Source: Deltaproteobacteria bacterium (GTDB lineage Bacteria > Campylobacterota_A > Desulfurellia > JAGGSF01). Taken from it: 37,714 nucleotides of DNA. Of this stretch, positions 25,394 through 34,265 are shown in pieces; position 1 is the first letter of the stretch; each line of letters begins with the position of its first letter. The stretch spans positions 1 through 37,714 of the forward strand of contig JAGGSB010000009.1 in assembly GCA_021159305.1 (NCBI GenBank), in the 5' to 3' direction. A program made the position numbers and the translations under genes. Below the pieces are notes generated by a model. It ran no database searches, was not told the DNA's origin, and was given only the letters and a program-made list of their open reading frames with translations.

Positions 25394-27113
25394 ATTAGTT
25401 ATCAAAAGATTATTTGTATATGTAAAACCTTACATTAAGTATTTAATCATATCCAGTATATCAATGGTAATTGTGGGAGGATTAACTGCCCTTATTGCCT
25501 ATTTAGTAAAACCTGTTTTGGATGATATATTTATTTCTAAAAACAAACAGATGCTTATTCTTTTACCTATAGCTGTAGTAATTGTTTATCTTCTAAAGGG
25601 TATTTTTACTTATCTTCAAAGCTGGTATGCGGCTTATGTAGGTGAAAATGTATTGTTCAAGATAAGGAATAACCTATTTGAATGCATATCTATGCTTTCT
25701 TTAGATTTTTTTGACCGTTATCATACGGGGGAGCTTATCTCCAGGGTAATGAATGATACGGAAATGCTGCAGGAAGTTGTGGCTCGCACTATACCGGACG
25801 CGATAAGAGAGTCATTTACCGTTGTTTTTCTACTTGTTGTTATATATATGAACAATGTGAAGTTGGCTCTCATCTCTACCATTGTTTTTCCTATAGCTGT
25901 TTATCCCCTGGTAAATTTAGGTAATCGCTTGAGAAAGATTGGCAAAAAGAGACAGGAAACAGTGGCAATGGTTACCACCATTCTTCAAGAAGCATTCACA
26001 GGAATAAGGGTGATCAAGGCGTTTGCCACAGAGAAAAAAGAATCAAAAAAATTTGAACAAAAAGGAAATGATTTCTTAAAGATAAACTTGAAATCGGTGC
26101 GTGTATCAGAGCTCGTTTCTCCTTTGATGGAGTTTATCGGTGCGATAGGGCTTGCTTTTCTCATCTGGTTTGGCGGCTATTTAGTGTTTAAAGGAACTAT
26201 TACCGTTGGTGGTTTTTTCTCATTCGTAGCCGCTTTATTTATGCTCTATAAACCGTTTAAATCTATCGCTCGTGCCTATGGTAAGATGGAGTCTGTTCTT
26301 CCTGCTGCTGAGCGTATATTTGGAATGATGGATAGAAAACCCACAGTGATAAATAAGAAAAACGCAATAGAATTTGTAGAATTAAAGAAAGGTATAAAGT
26401 TTGAAAATGTTTCTTTTTCCTATGAAGATAAAGAGGTTTTAAAAGATATAAACCTGTTCATTCCTGCAGGAGAAATTGTTGCTTTTGTGGGCGAGAGCGG
26501 AGGAGGGAAATCCACATTGATGGATCTTATTCCTCGTTTCTATGATATAAACACCGGTTGTATATGTTTTGATGATACGAATGTAAAGGATTTTGAGCTG
26601 TCTTCTTTACGCAGACACATCGGCATTGTGTCTCAGCATACATTTTTGTTCAATGACACCGTGAAGAACAATATATCTTATGGTATGGACGGTAAAGCGA
26701 ATATGGAGGATATCATAAGGGTATCTACGGCAGCCTTTGCTCATGATTTCATTCAGAAATTACCTCATGGTTATGATACGGTGTTAGGAGAGCAGGGATT
26801 TACGCTTTCAGGCGGTGAAAGACAGCGTATAGCTATTGCTCGGGCTTTGTTAAAGAATCCCCAAATTCTCATTTTGGATGAGGCAACGGCAGCATTGGAT
26901 AGCTCGTCGGAGGAAATCGTTCAAAAAGCCTTAAATACTTTAATAAAAGGAAGAACAACATTGATTGTTGCCCATAGGTTTTCTACTGTTTTGAATGTTC
27001 CTACAATTGTGGTGATAAAGGATGGAAAGATTATAGATTGCGGAAATCATCAGGAATTATTTGGTCGCTGTGATTATTATCGTAAATTGTATAAGATGCA
27101 GTTTAAAATATGA
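25386..27113 (+). CDS. msbA: Lipid A export ABC transporter MsbA
   Basis: A 575-aa fused ABC exporter: six membrane helices (about 1-315) followed by a nucleotide-binding domain. Seen: YHTGELISRVMNDTEMLQ in the first cytoplasmic helix, KAFATEKKE, Walker A GESGGGKST near 370, the Q-loop VSQHTFLFNDTVKNNISYG, signature LSGGERQRIAIARAL near 475, and Walker B ILILDEATAALD. MsbA flips lipid A-core to the periplasmic leaflet. Being placed between lpxK and waaA supports this over a drug exporter. Overlaps lpxK by 8 nt and waaA by 4 nt. Confidence 0.92.
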   Translation: MLRLVIKRLFVYVKPYIKYLIISSISMVIVGGLTALIAYLVKPVLDDIFISKNKQMLILLPIAVVIVYLLKGIFTYLQSWYAAYVGENVLFKIRNNLFECISMLSLDFFDRYHTGELISRVMNDTEMLQEVVARTIPDAIRESFTVVFLLVVIYMNNVKLALISTIVFPIAVYPLVNLGNRLRKIGKKRQETVAMVTTILQEAFTGIRVIKAFATEKKESKKFEQKGNDFLKINLKSVRVSELVSPLMEFIGAIGLAFLIWFGGYLVFKGTITVGGFFSFVAALFMLYKPFKSIARAYGKMESVLPAAERIFGMMDRKPTVINKKNAIEFVELKKGIKFENVSFSYEDKEVLKDINLFIPAGEIVAFVGESGGGKSTLMDLIPRFYDINTGCICFDDTNVKDFELSSLRRHIGIVSQHTFLFNDTVKNNISYGMDGKANMEDIIRVSTAAFAHDFIQKLPHGYDTVLGEQGFTLSGGERQRIAIARALLKNPQILILDEATAALDSSSEEIVQKALNTLIKGRTTLIVAHRFSTVLNVPTIVVIKDGKIIDCGNHQELFGRCDYYRKLYKMQFKI

Positions 27114-28318
27114 TCTTTTTGTATAATCTCTTTATTGTTTTAGCTTTACTTCTCGCATCCCCTTTTCTTATTTATAAGATTTTTGTCAACAAAAGATGGC
27201 GATACAGGGTAAAAGAACGTTTTTTACCTAAAAAAATAAAAAAGGATAATTTTTTTTTACTCCATGCTTCATCCTTAGGTGAGATAAATGCATCTAAAGT
27301 ATTGATAGATGAGTTAAAGAAGAGATTTTCTTTAGATGTTGTGGTTACTACATTTACGGATACGGGTTTTAAAAGGGCAAAACAGTTGTATTCTTCCGTT
27401 TATTTTCTTCCCTTAGATATCTTTTTCCTTTATTCAGTGATGTTTTATAATAAACCAAGATTTGCGGTTCTTTTTGAAACGGAGTTATGGCCTTCCTTGG
27501 TATATTTTTTAAAGGCACATCACATTCCCATATTTATCGTGAACGGAAGAATGAGCAAAAGAAGCTTTAAGTGGTATCGTTTCTTTTCTTTTTTCTTTAA
27601 ACCTGTTTTGCAGATGTTTGATGCTATTTTTGTGAGAAGTGAAGATGATAAATCGAGGTTTCTTAAACTAACAGATGGCAGGGGAATCATAAAAGTATGT
27701 GGCAACATAAAGGGATTTCCGCCTGTTGAAGAGACAAAAGAGGTAGATTTGTCACCACAATATGATGTAATTACATTTGGTAGTATACATGCAGGAGAAC
27801 TTGATATAATAATACCTGTTGTAAAAAAGCTTATAAATAAAAAAAGAATGATTGTAGTAGCTCCTCGTCATTTAGAAAAATTATCTCTATTTGAAAAGAG
27901 ATTGAAGGAAGAAAATATTGATTATAGAAGAAGAACCGAAAAAAAATGGGGGAATACAATACTCTTAGACACATACGGGGAATTGGTTTCTTTTTATAAA
28001 AATAGTAAAGCAGTATTTATTGGGGGTAGTCTAATCCCCAATATAGGAGGACATAATCCCATAGAAGGACTTCTATCTGAGAGGAAGGTAATATTTGGTC
28101 CTTTTATGGATAATTTTAAAGAAGAGGTAGATAGAATTATTAGGATGGGATTGGGGTCTTATGTGTATAGTGGAGAAGAATTAGCAGAGAAGATGGAAGA
28201 GGTTTTGCAAGAGAAAAACGGGAAAAATGAGGGATTTTTTGATTATTATAAAAATGTTCTTTCTTGCTATGTGGATGGTATTGAGAAACTATTGATGAGT
28301 GACGAAAAAAACCTATAA
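27110..28318 (+). CDS. waaA: 3-deoxy-D-manno-octulosonic acid (Kdo) transferase
   Basis: WaaA (KdtA, family GT30) attaches Kdo from CMP-Kdo to lipid IVA. The 402-aa protein has an N-terminal membrane anchor (about 1-22), LHASSLGEINASK with the putative catalytic base Glu58, FETELWPSLV and VNGRMSKRSFKWY, then the C-terminal CMP-Kdo site: GSIHAGE, APRHLEK, DTYGELVSFYKNSKAVFIGGSL and GGHNPIEG. One or two Kdo additions cannot be told from sequence. ATGA overlap with msbA; waaF starts 8 nt downstream. Confidence 0.95.
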   Translation: MIFLYNLFIVLALLLASPFLIYKIFVNKRWRYRVKERFLPKKIKKDNFFLLHASSLGEINASKVLIDELKKRFSLDVVVTTFTDTGFKRAKQLYSSVYFLPLDIFFLYSVMFYNKPRFAVLFETELWPSLVYFLKAHHIPIFIVNGRMSKRSFKWYRFFSFFFKPVLQMFDAIFVRSEDDKSRFLKLTDGRGIIKVCGNIKGFPPVEETKEVDLSPQYDVITFGSIHAGELDIIIPVVKKLINKKRMIVVAPRHLEKLSLFEKRLKEENIDYRRRTEKKWGNTILLDTYGELVSFYKNSKAVFIGGSLIPNIGGHNPIEGLLSERKVIFGPFMDNFKEEVDRIIRMGLGSYVYSGEELAEKMEEVLQEKNGKNEGFFDYYKNVLSCYVDGIEKLLMSDEKNL

Positions 28319-28326
28319 TATATACA

Positions 28327-29376
28327 ATGAATTTTAAAAAAATTCTTGTCGTTCAAACCTCCTTTTTGGGAGATACAATACTAACACTGCCATTAATAAA
28401 AAGTATTAAAAAGAGTTTTCCTGATGCTGTAGTCTTTTGTTTAACTATACCTCAAAACGGTGGTGTATTTTCAGGTAATAAAGATATTTCTGGGATAATA
28501 ACATATGACAAGCATGGTAAAGAAAATGGCATAAGCGGTTTTATAAGAAAACTAAAAGAAATAAAGCAAGAGCACTTTGATGTTTTAATATCTGCTCATC
28601 GTTCCATGCGTACTTCATTGCTTGTTCTGTTTTCGCATATCCCATTGAGAATAGGTTTTTCTGATTCTGCTATGCCTTTTGTGTATAACAGGATTGTGAA
28701 AAGGGATCTCCACATTCACGAAGTGGAAAGAAATCTCTCTCTTTTAAACCCTTTAAATATTGGTAAGGAAAAATGGAGTTATGATGCAGAACTTTATTAT
28801 CCTGAGGAAGCGAAGGCATTTTGTGGCAACATATTTGAAGCTTATGGAGTGAGAACCGAACTGAAGATAGGTATAAATCCATTTTCTATATGGCCTACTA
28901 AAAAGTGGCCCAAGGAAAGATTTAAGGCTCTTGCAAAGCGTATTACAGATGAGCTGCATGGTCGGGTGTTCGTCTGTGGAATGGAAAGGGACAAAGAAGA
29001 AGCCTCTTTTATAAAGGGTGACAATGAACGTATTATAAATCTTGCTGGAAAGACAAAATTGAAAGAACTATTCTGTCTGATCTCTCAAATGGATGTTTTT
29101 ATAACCAATGATTCTGGTCCTATGCATATTGCTTGTGCTTATAATGTTCCTACGGTGGCTATATTTGGTCCTACAGTGCCCGAGTTTGGTTTCTCTCCCT
29201 GGGGGAAGAGATGTACTGTAGTGGAAAGAAAGGGCTTGAAATGTCGTCCCTGTGGAAAGCACGGAAATTTTCGTTGTCGTGAGGGACATTTCAAGTGTAT
29301 GCTGGATATTTCCGTAGACGAGGTTTTTGTAGCAATGAAGAGGTTTGTAGATGAGAATACTCGTCATTCGTTTTAG
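28327..29376 (+). CDS. waaF: LPS heptosyltransferase (WaaF-like, family GT9)
   Basis: A 349-aa GT9 enzyme that transfers heptose from ADP-heptose to the LPS inner core. The N-terminal ILVVQTSFLGDTILTLPLI carries the conserved GD acceptor-site motif; NPFSIWPTKKWPKERF and TNDSGPMHIA.....TVAIFGPT form the donor site. The C-terminus has four cysteines, C306, C309, C317 and C324, in CRPCGKHGNFRC...KC, a pattern seen in many GT9 enzymes that could hold a metal. A related gene follows with a 26-nt overlap, and the two share a 21-nt exact match (29154-29174 and 30154-30174), as expected of tandem paralogues. Which of the two acts first is not decidable here. Confidence 0.88.
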   Translation: MNFKKILVVQTSFLGDTILTLPLIKSIKKSFPDAVVFCLTIPQNGGVFSGNKDISGIITYDKHGKENGISGFIRKLKEIKQEHFDVLISAHRSMRTSLLVLFSHIPLRIGFSDSAMPFVYNRIVKRDLHIHEVERNLSLLNPLNIGKEKWSYDAELYYPEEAKAFCGNIFEAYGVRTELKIGINPFSIWPTKKWPKERFKALAKRITDELHGRVFVCGMERDKEEASFIKGDNERIINLAGKTKLKELFCLISQMDVFITNDSGPMHIACAYNVPTVAIFGPTVPEFGFSPWGKRCTVVERKGLKCRPCGKHGNFRCREGHFKCMLDISVDEVFVAMKRFVDENTRHSF

Positions 29377-30391
29377 TTCGCTGGGCGATGTAGTACTTTC
29401 TACAGCTTTTATTTATTCTTTAAAAAAAATATATTCTAATGCATTTGTTACTTATGTAACAAAATGTAAATACAAAGATGTGATAGAGGGCAACCCTTCT
29501 GTTGATCGTGTTGTATGTTTGGAGGAAAATGAGTCTATAGTTTCCTTAGTACATAAAATAGAGGATAGATTTGATATTCTGTTTGATCTCCATAATTCTC
29601 TACGCAGTAATATGTTATCTTTCTTTATAAAAAAAAGGAGATGCCTACGCCTTTGCAAACATACACTGTTTAGACTCTCTTTGATAAAAAAAAATAGATT
29701 TTTAAGATTACTCTCTATTAAAAAACCTTTGGGCGGAGTGATTGAATGGCAATTATCTCTGCTGGGCGTTCAGAATAAAAGATTTTTTCCTCATCTCTTT
29801 GTAGATAAAGACACAAAGAACAATGTGTCAGAAATGATGGGTAACCACTTTAAAGATAGATTTTTAGTGGGTTTTGCAGCGGATAGCAGGTGGAAGACGA
29901 AGATGTGGGGATCAGATAAATACAGTGCATTGGCTGAGAAAATACTATCCTGGAATAAAAATGCTGTTTTATTTTTGTTCGGAGAGAATAAAGAGATAGG
30001 CGATCGGATTGAAATTGTTTGTCCTCACAGGATATACAACCTTATGGGTAGATTGACGATAAAAGAGGTAATTGCATTGATTAGTTTTATGAATATTTTT
30101 GTGAGTAATGACTCCGGATTAATGCATATAGCAAATGCTTTTCGTATTCCACTGGTGGCTATATTTGGTCCTACGGTTAAGGAGTTTGGTTTTTATCCTC
30201 GAGGTGAAGAGGTAAGGGTGGCGGAGGTAGATGTGCCGTGCCGTCCTTGCTCGCTTCATGGAACAGATGTATGTAAAAAGGATTACCAATGCATGAAGAT
30301 GATTTCAGTTGATGATGTTTTTGATAAAGTAAAGGAGGTATCGCAATATGCAAACCAGCGTGCCCGTTCTTCTATATCATCATATAAATGA
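29351..30391 (+). CDS. Second GT9 heptosyltransferase
   Basis: A 346-aa GT9 glycosyltransferase paralogous to the preceding gene. ILVIRFSSLGDVVLSTAFI opens the acceptor domain, and SNDSGLMHIANAF..PLVAIFGPTVKEFGFYP is the ADP-heptose site. Cys297, Cys300, Cys308 and Cys314 repeat the four-cysteine C-terminal pattern of its neighbour. RFSSLGDVV resembles WaaC-type first heptosyltransferases and WaaQ-like enzymes, so with the upstream gene it may build the two-heptose inner core; this is inference. The ATG lies inside waaF, forced by the position of the GD motif, with AGAGG about 8 nt upstream. It overlaps the next gene by 44 nt. Confidence 0.87.
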   Translation: MRILVIRFSSLGDVVLSTAFIYSLKKIYSNAFVTYVTKCKYKDVIEGNPSVDRVVCLEENESIVSLVHKIEDRFDILFDLHNSLRSNMLSFFIKKRRCLRLCKHTLFRLSLIKKNRFLRLLSIKKPLGGVIEWQLSLLGVQNKRFFPHLFVDKDTKNNVSEMMGNHFKDRFLVGFAADSRWKTKMWGSDKYSALAEKILSWNKNAVLFLFGENKEIGDRIEIVCPHRIYNLMGRLTIKEVIALISFMNIFVSNDSGLMHIANAFRIPLVAIFGPTVKEFGFYPRGEEVRVAEVDVPCRPCSLHGTDVCKKDYQCMKMISVDDVFDKVKEVSQYANQRARSSISSYK

Positions 30392-31439
30392 GGAAGGGAT
30401 CCCACCCGAGCTTTTTGAGGAACAGTTAAAATTCTTAAGGGGAGAAGGTTATAAGTCTATTGGATTAGAAGAGCTTGCCCTGTATATGAAAGAAGGCAAA
30501 AAAAACTGGCAGAAGGCAGTGTGTATTACATTTGATGATGGTTATTTAGACAATTGGGTTTATGCCTGTCCTTTGCTTAAAAAGTATGAATTTAAAGCCC
30601 TGCTTTTCTTGGCTACATGGATGGTGGAAGAAGAGACAACCACCAGTTTCAATCTGCAGGATGTATGGCAGGGGAGAATAAAAAAAGAGAGGCTGTCCCC
30701 CTGTATGTCTACCTGGAGTATAGTAGATAATTATCCAGCAAAGACAGAACGAAGATTATGCTGGGAAGAAGTGAGACAAATGAATAAAAGTATTTTTGAT
30801 GTGCAATCTCATACTAAGCGTCATCGTAAAGTTTATGCAGATGGTAAAATTAGAGGGTTTAATCAGCCCAGAAAGAAAAATAGTATATGGGAAAGTATAG
30901 ATGGTGATGAACGTTACGGAACACTTAATTTTTTGAGAAAACCAGAGTTGGCAAACAATCGTTTTATTCCCGATAAACTGCTGAATGATGAATTAGCTGA
31001 GTATGTATTGAATAATGGCTATGTGAATTTTTTTAAACAAGACAGGTGGAAAGAAAAATTGGAAGATATAGTGAAAGATTATCACAAAAGACATGGAAAA
31101 ATAGGAAGAATGGAAACAGACGAAGGACGCTGTGAGAGGATAAAAAATGTATTATTCATAGGCAAGGGGGAAATAGAAGGTGAGATAATGAAGAGATGCT
31201 CTGCATTTAGTTGGCCCTGGGGAGCATACGATGATTTGAGTATAAAAGTAGCACAGGAAGTGGGGTTTAAGTATCTATTTACCGCTAAGCCCGGTTCTAA
31301 TTCGCCAGGTGATGATGTGCTTTTTATAAAGAGATTTAATGTGTGGAAGAAGGATTTGAACTGGTTTAAGTCTCGCATTAGGCTTTATTCAAATAAATTG
31401 AGAGCAAGGTTGTATGGCGGTATGTATAGAAAAATTTAG
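30348..31439 (+). CDS. Polysaccharide deacetylase (CE4) with an internal insertion
   Basis: A 363-aa protein of the NodB-like carbohydrate esterase 4 fold. Motif 1 TFDDGYLDN holds Asp63/Asp64, motif 2 SHTKRH holds metal ligands His155 and His159, and SWPWGAYDD (288-296) replaces the usual RPPxG motif 3. The roughly 130 residues between motifs 2 and 3 are far longer than the 40-50 of minimal CE4 domains and contain a charged helical stretch (about 215-285). No signal peptide is visible, so it probably acts in the cytoplasm on a sugar-lipid intermediate, perhaps an LPS core or O-chain unit. AAAGGAGGT 8 nt upstream fixes the start despite a 44-nt overlap with the heptosyltransferase. Substrate unknown. 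Confidence 0.85.
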   Translation: MQTSVPVLLYHHINEEGIPPELFEEQLKFLRGEGYKSIGLEELALYMKEGKKNWQKAVCITFDDGYLDNWVYACPLLKKYEFKALLFLATWMVEEETTTSFNLQDVWQGRIKKERLSPCMSTWSIVDNYPAKTERRLCWEEVRQMNKSIFDVQSHTKRHRKVYADGKIRGFNQPRKKNSIWESIDGDERYGTLNFLRKPELANNRFIPDKLLNDELAEYVLNNGYVNFFKQDRWKEKLEDIVKDYHKRHGKIGRMETDEGRCERIKNVLFIGKGEIEGEIMKRCSAFSWPWGAYDDLSIKVAQEVGFKYLFTAKPGSNSPGDDVLFIKRFNVWKKDLNWFKSRIRLYSNKLRARLYGGMYRKI

Positions 31440-32478
31440 CGTTCTGCATATAGATACGGAGAAGAGATTTGGCGGAGGACAAAAACAGGCTTTAATTCTG
31501 GCAAGAGGATTGAGGAATGAGGGGATAGAAAGCGTATTTGCTTTAAAAAAAAGTGCTGTATTGAGGGAAAAAATAGGAAGTGAGTTTGAATGTGTTACAT
31601 TTTCTTTTAAAGGAGAATGGGACCTGCAAAGTGCACTAAAGATTTTATCTTTTGTGAAAAAAAGGAATTTTTCTATTGTTCATTCTCATACTGCTCATGG
31701 TGCTTTTTATTCTGCTTTTTTAAAGCTTTGGGGAATAAAGACAGTGCACACTAGAAGGGTTAGTTATCACATCAAAGGATTTTTAAAAAAAACCAAATAT
31801 AGGTTACATGATGCCATTGTCTGTGTTTGTTCGTCTATTAAAGATAATTTTTCTTTTATTGATGATAGAAAATTGTATGTTATACATAGTGCAGTGGATA
31901 TTAGGGGAAATGATATTTCAAGGAGCGTGGCAAGAAAGAGACTGGGGTTGCCTGTAGATGGAAAAGTAATATTGAATGTAGGAAACATTTTACCCATGAA
32001 GGGACAAAAGATATTATTGGATGCTTTTGCTTTATTGAATAGAAGGATTTGTCTTTTGATTGCCGGAGATGGCGACAAAAGTATATTACAAAGGATGATA
32101 AACGATAAGGGGTTAAGCAATGTTTATCTGTTGGGCTTTGTAGATGATGTAGAAAAACTTTATCCTGCTACGGATGTAGTGGTGATCAGTTCTACAGAGG
32201 GGGAAGGCTCGCCTGCGGTGTTAAAAGAGGCATTCTGGTTTGGTATTCCCGTTGTGGCTACGGATGTAGGAGGGATAAGAGAGATAGGTGAAGGGGCATG
32301 CCTCATTGTTCCTCCCGATGATGCATCGGCCATTTTTCATGCTGTAGAGCGCATTTTTAAAGATGAAAAATTGAGGGATATGCTTATTGAAGCAGGTAAA
32401 AAAAGGGTTTATCTTTTTTCTCCTCAAAATATGGTAAAAAGGTATATAGATGTGTATGAGAAGGTTTTATGGGCATAA
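31414..32478 (+). CDS. Glycosyltransferase, GT4 family
   Basis: A 354-aa GT-B glycosyltransferase. FGGGQKQALILARGLRNEG is the typical N-terminal glycine-rich segment. NVGNILPMKGQKILLDAF opens the donor domain, and STEGEGSPAVLKEAFWFGIPVVATDVGG contains the EX7E retaining-transferase motif of family GT4. Position after two heptosyltransferases and a deacetylase suggests it extends the LPS core with a hexose or hexosamine; the sugar is unknown. Start ATG 31414 has AAGGT 5 nt upstream and overlaps the deacetylase by 26 nt. It overlaps uvrC by 10 nt. Confidence 0.88.
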   Translation: MAVCIEKFSVLHIDTEKRFGGGQKQALILARGLRNEGIESVFALKKSAVLREKIGSEFECVTFSFKGEWDLQSALKILSFVKKRNFSIVHSHTAHGAFYSAFLKLWGIKTVHTRRVSYHIKGFLKKTKYRLHDAIVCVCSSIKDNFSFIDDRKLYVIHSAVDIRGNDISRSVARKRLGLPVDGKVILNVGNILPMKGQKILLDAFALLNRRICLLIAGDGDKSILQRMINDKGLSNVYLLGFVDDVEKLYPATDVVVISSTEGEGSPAVLKEAFWFGIPVVATDVGGIREIGEGACLIVPPDDASAIFHAVERIFKDEKLRDMLIEAGKKRVYLFSPQNMVKRYIDVYEKVLWA

Positions 32479-34265
32479 GATTGAATATATTTGATAACAA
32501 AACCCAGCTTCAAAACATACCGCAGAAAACAGGAGTATATCTCATAAGGAATAGAGAAGATGAAATAATTTATGTGGGGAAAGCTAAGAATTTGAGAAAG
32601 CGGGCATCTTCTTACCTGCACCCAGAAACCCTTTCACCGTTCAAGCAGGCAATGGTAAATGAAGCAGGGGAAATAGAAATTGTCGTGGTAGAAAAAGAGA
32701 AAGAGGCGTATCTGTTGGAATGCAGTTTCATCAAGGAATATCGTCCTCCCTATAACATCGTTTTGCGAGATGATAAGAGTTACCCCTACCTGAGGCTTAC
32801 ACTGTCCCAGAAATTTCCCTCTCTTACATTAGCTCGACGTGTAAAAAAGAAAGGTGATCTCTATGTTGGACCTATTACTCCTGTAAAAAAATTAGGAGGA
32901 ATACTAAGGGTTTTACGGAGAACATTTCCTATAATTCAGAGGGAAATCAGTTTTTGTCTAAAGAGGAAAGAACCCTGCATCTACTATCAGATGGGGCTGT
33001 GTTCCGCTCCTTGTTGCGGAAAGATTAGTGAAGAAGGATATGGGAAAATAGTGGAGGAATTAAAGCTGCTTTTACAGGGGAATGGAAGAGAATTGGTAAA
33101 AAAACTAAAGGAGCAGATGAAGCAATGCGCAGAAAATTTAAATTTTGAGAAAGCTGCAAGATTGAGGGATAGGATAAATGCGGTCAGGCTTTTTTACAAA
33201 GGACAAGAGATTGTAGAAATGAAAAACTATACGGCAGATGTTATAGGCTTTGCCTATGAGCATGGTGCTTTGTGTGCTAATATTCTTTCGGTCAGAGGCG
33301 GTAACATCACTGCCAGTCGTTCATTTTTTTTGGAAAATGTGGACGATTCTTTTGAGATAAGGGAAAACTTTATTGTACAATATTATTTAAAAGGTGAGTT
33401 TCTTCCGAAAGAAATTGTAACAAGTAAGTTGACAAAAAGAGAGATAATACAGGAGTTATTGAATACAAAATTGGTCGTGCCCAGGAGAGGTAAAAAAGTG
33501 AATCTCTTAAGAAAAAGTGAGGAAAATGCGCAAACAAATCTTGAGATATATCTTCGGAAGGTGCATATAGAAGATGTAATATTAGAAAAGATAAAAGAAT
33601 ATTTGTCTTTAAAAAAGATTCCTTATATATTTGATGTATTTGATGTTTCCCATATTGGAGGAACGAATGTAGCAGGTGCGAGCGTGAGATACAGCAGGGG
33701 ATTTGTCAAGGGTATGTATAGGCGTTTTAGTATGGAAAAAGGTGTTTGTGATCTGGATTGGATGTGTGAGCTTGCGATGAGGCATATAAAGAATATACAG
33801 GAAGAGGGAAGGAGCATGCCGCATGTGATTTTGGTAGATGGAGGAAAGAGGCATGCAGATGTTGTAAGAGAAGTTGTTCCTCACTGTATTTCTGTGGCAG
33901 GCATTGCTAAAGAGAAAATAAATGATAGAGTGAGAAGGGCAAAAGGGGATGTTTTGGATAGGATTTATACGAAAGAAGGTAGAATGGATGTGGACGATGA
34001 TGTCTTGCGTTTTTTTCAAAAGCTGAGGGATGAGGTGCATAGGTTTGCATTGAGTTTTCATCGCACAAAGAGGAGAAAAATGGCGCTCACCTCCCTGTTA
34101 GATAGGGTTGAGGGTGTAGCTCAGGCCAGAAAAAGGTTGCTTTTAAGACACTTTGGTAGCATAGAGGCAATTGCTAAGGCAGATTGTAATAAAGTGGCTA
34201 AGGTGGGAAAGATAAGTATGAAACAGGCTTATCGTCTGGTTGAGAGATTCAGGGAAATATCGTGA
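32469..34265 (+). CDS. uvrC: UvrABC system protein C
   Basis: UvrC makes both incisions flanking DNA lesions in nucleotide excision repair. The 598-aa protein has the GIY-YIG nuclease (GVYLIRNREDEIIYVGKAKNLRKR, from residue 22). A four-cysteine cluster follows, C163, C170, C178 and C182 in the CIYYQMGLCSAPC region, where UvrC proteins carry an iron-sulfur cluster. Then come a UVR domain (NFEKAARLRDRI), the RNase H-like nuclease (FDVSHIGGTNVAGASV, HVILVDGGKRH) and C-terminal helix-hairpin-helix motifs. It is a DNA-repair gene buried in an envelope operon, overlapping its neighbours by 10 nt and 4 nt. Confidence 0.96.
   Translation: MGIRLNIFDNKTQLQNIPQKTGVYLIRNREDEIIYVGKAKNLRKRASSYLHPETLSPFKQAMVNEAGEIEIVVVEKEKEAYLLECSFIKEYRPPYNIVLRDDKSYPYLRLTLSQKFPSLTLARRVKKKGDLYVGPITPVKKLGGILRVLRRTFPIIQREISFCLKRKEPCIYYQMGLCSAPCCGKISEEGYGKIVEELKLLLQGNGRELVKKLKEQMKQCAENLNFEKAARLRDRINAVRLFYKGQEIVEMKNYTADVIGFAYEHGALCANILSVRGGNITASRSFFLENVDDSFEIRENFIVQYYLKGEFLPKEIVTSKLTKREIIQELLNTKLVVPRRGKKVNLLRKSEENAQTNLEIYLRKVHIEDVILEKIKEYLSLKKIPYIFDVFDVSHIGGTNVAGASVRYSRGFVKGMYRRFSMEKGVCDLDWMCELAMRHIKNIQEEGRSMPHVILVDGGKRHADVVREVVPHCISVAGIAKEKINDRVRRAKGDVLDRIYTKEGRMDVDDDVLRFFQKLRDEVHRFALSFHRTKRRKMALTSLLDRVEGVAQARKRLLLRHFGSIEAIAKADCNKVAKVGKISMKQAYRLVERFREIS

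Noticed and set aside
33429-33457. Internal TTGACA in uvrC as a promoter within the superoperon
   Set aside because: No -10-like hexamer at 16-18 nt spacing; the region is coding.
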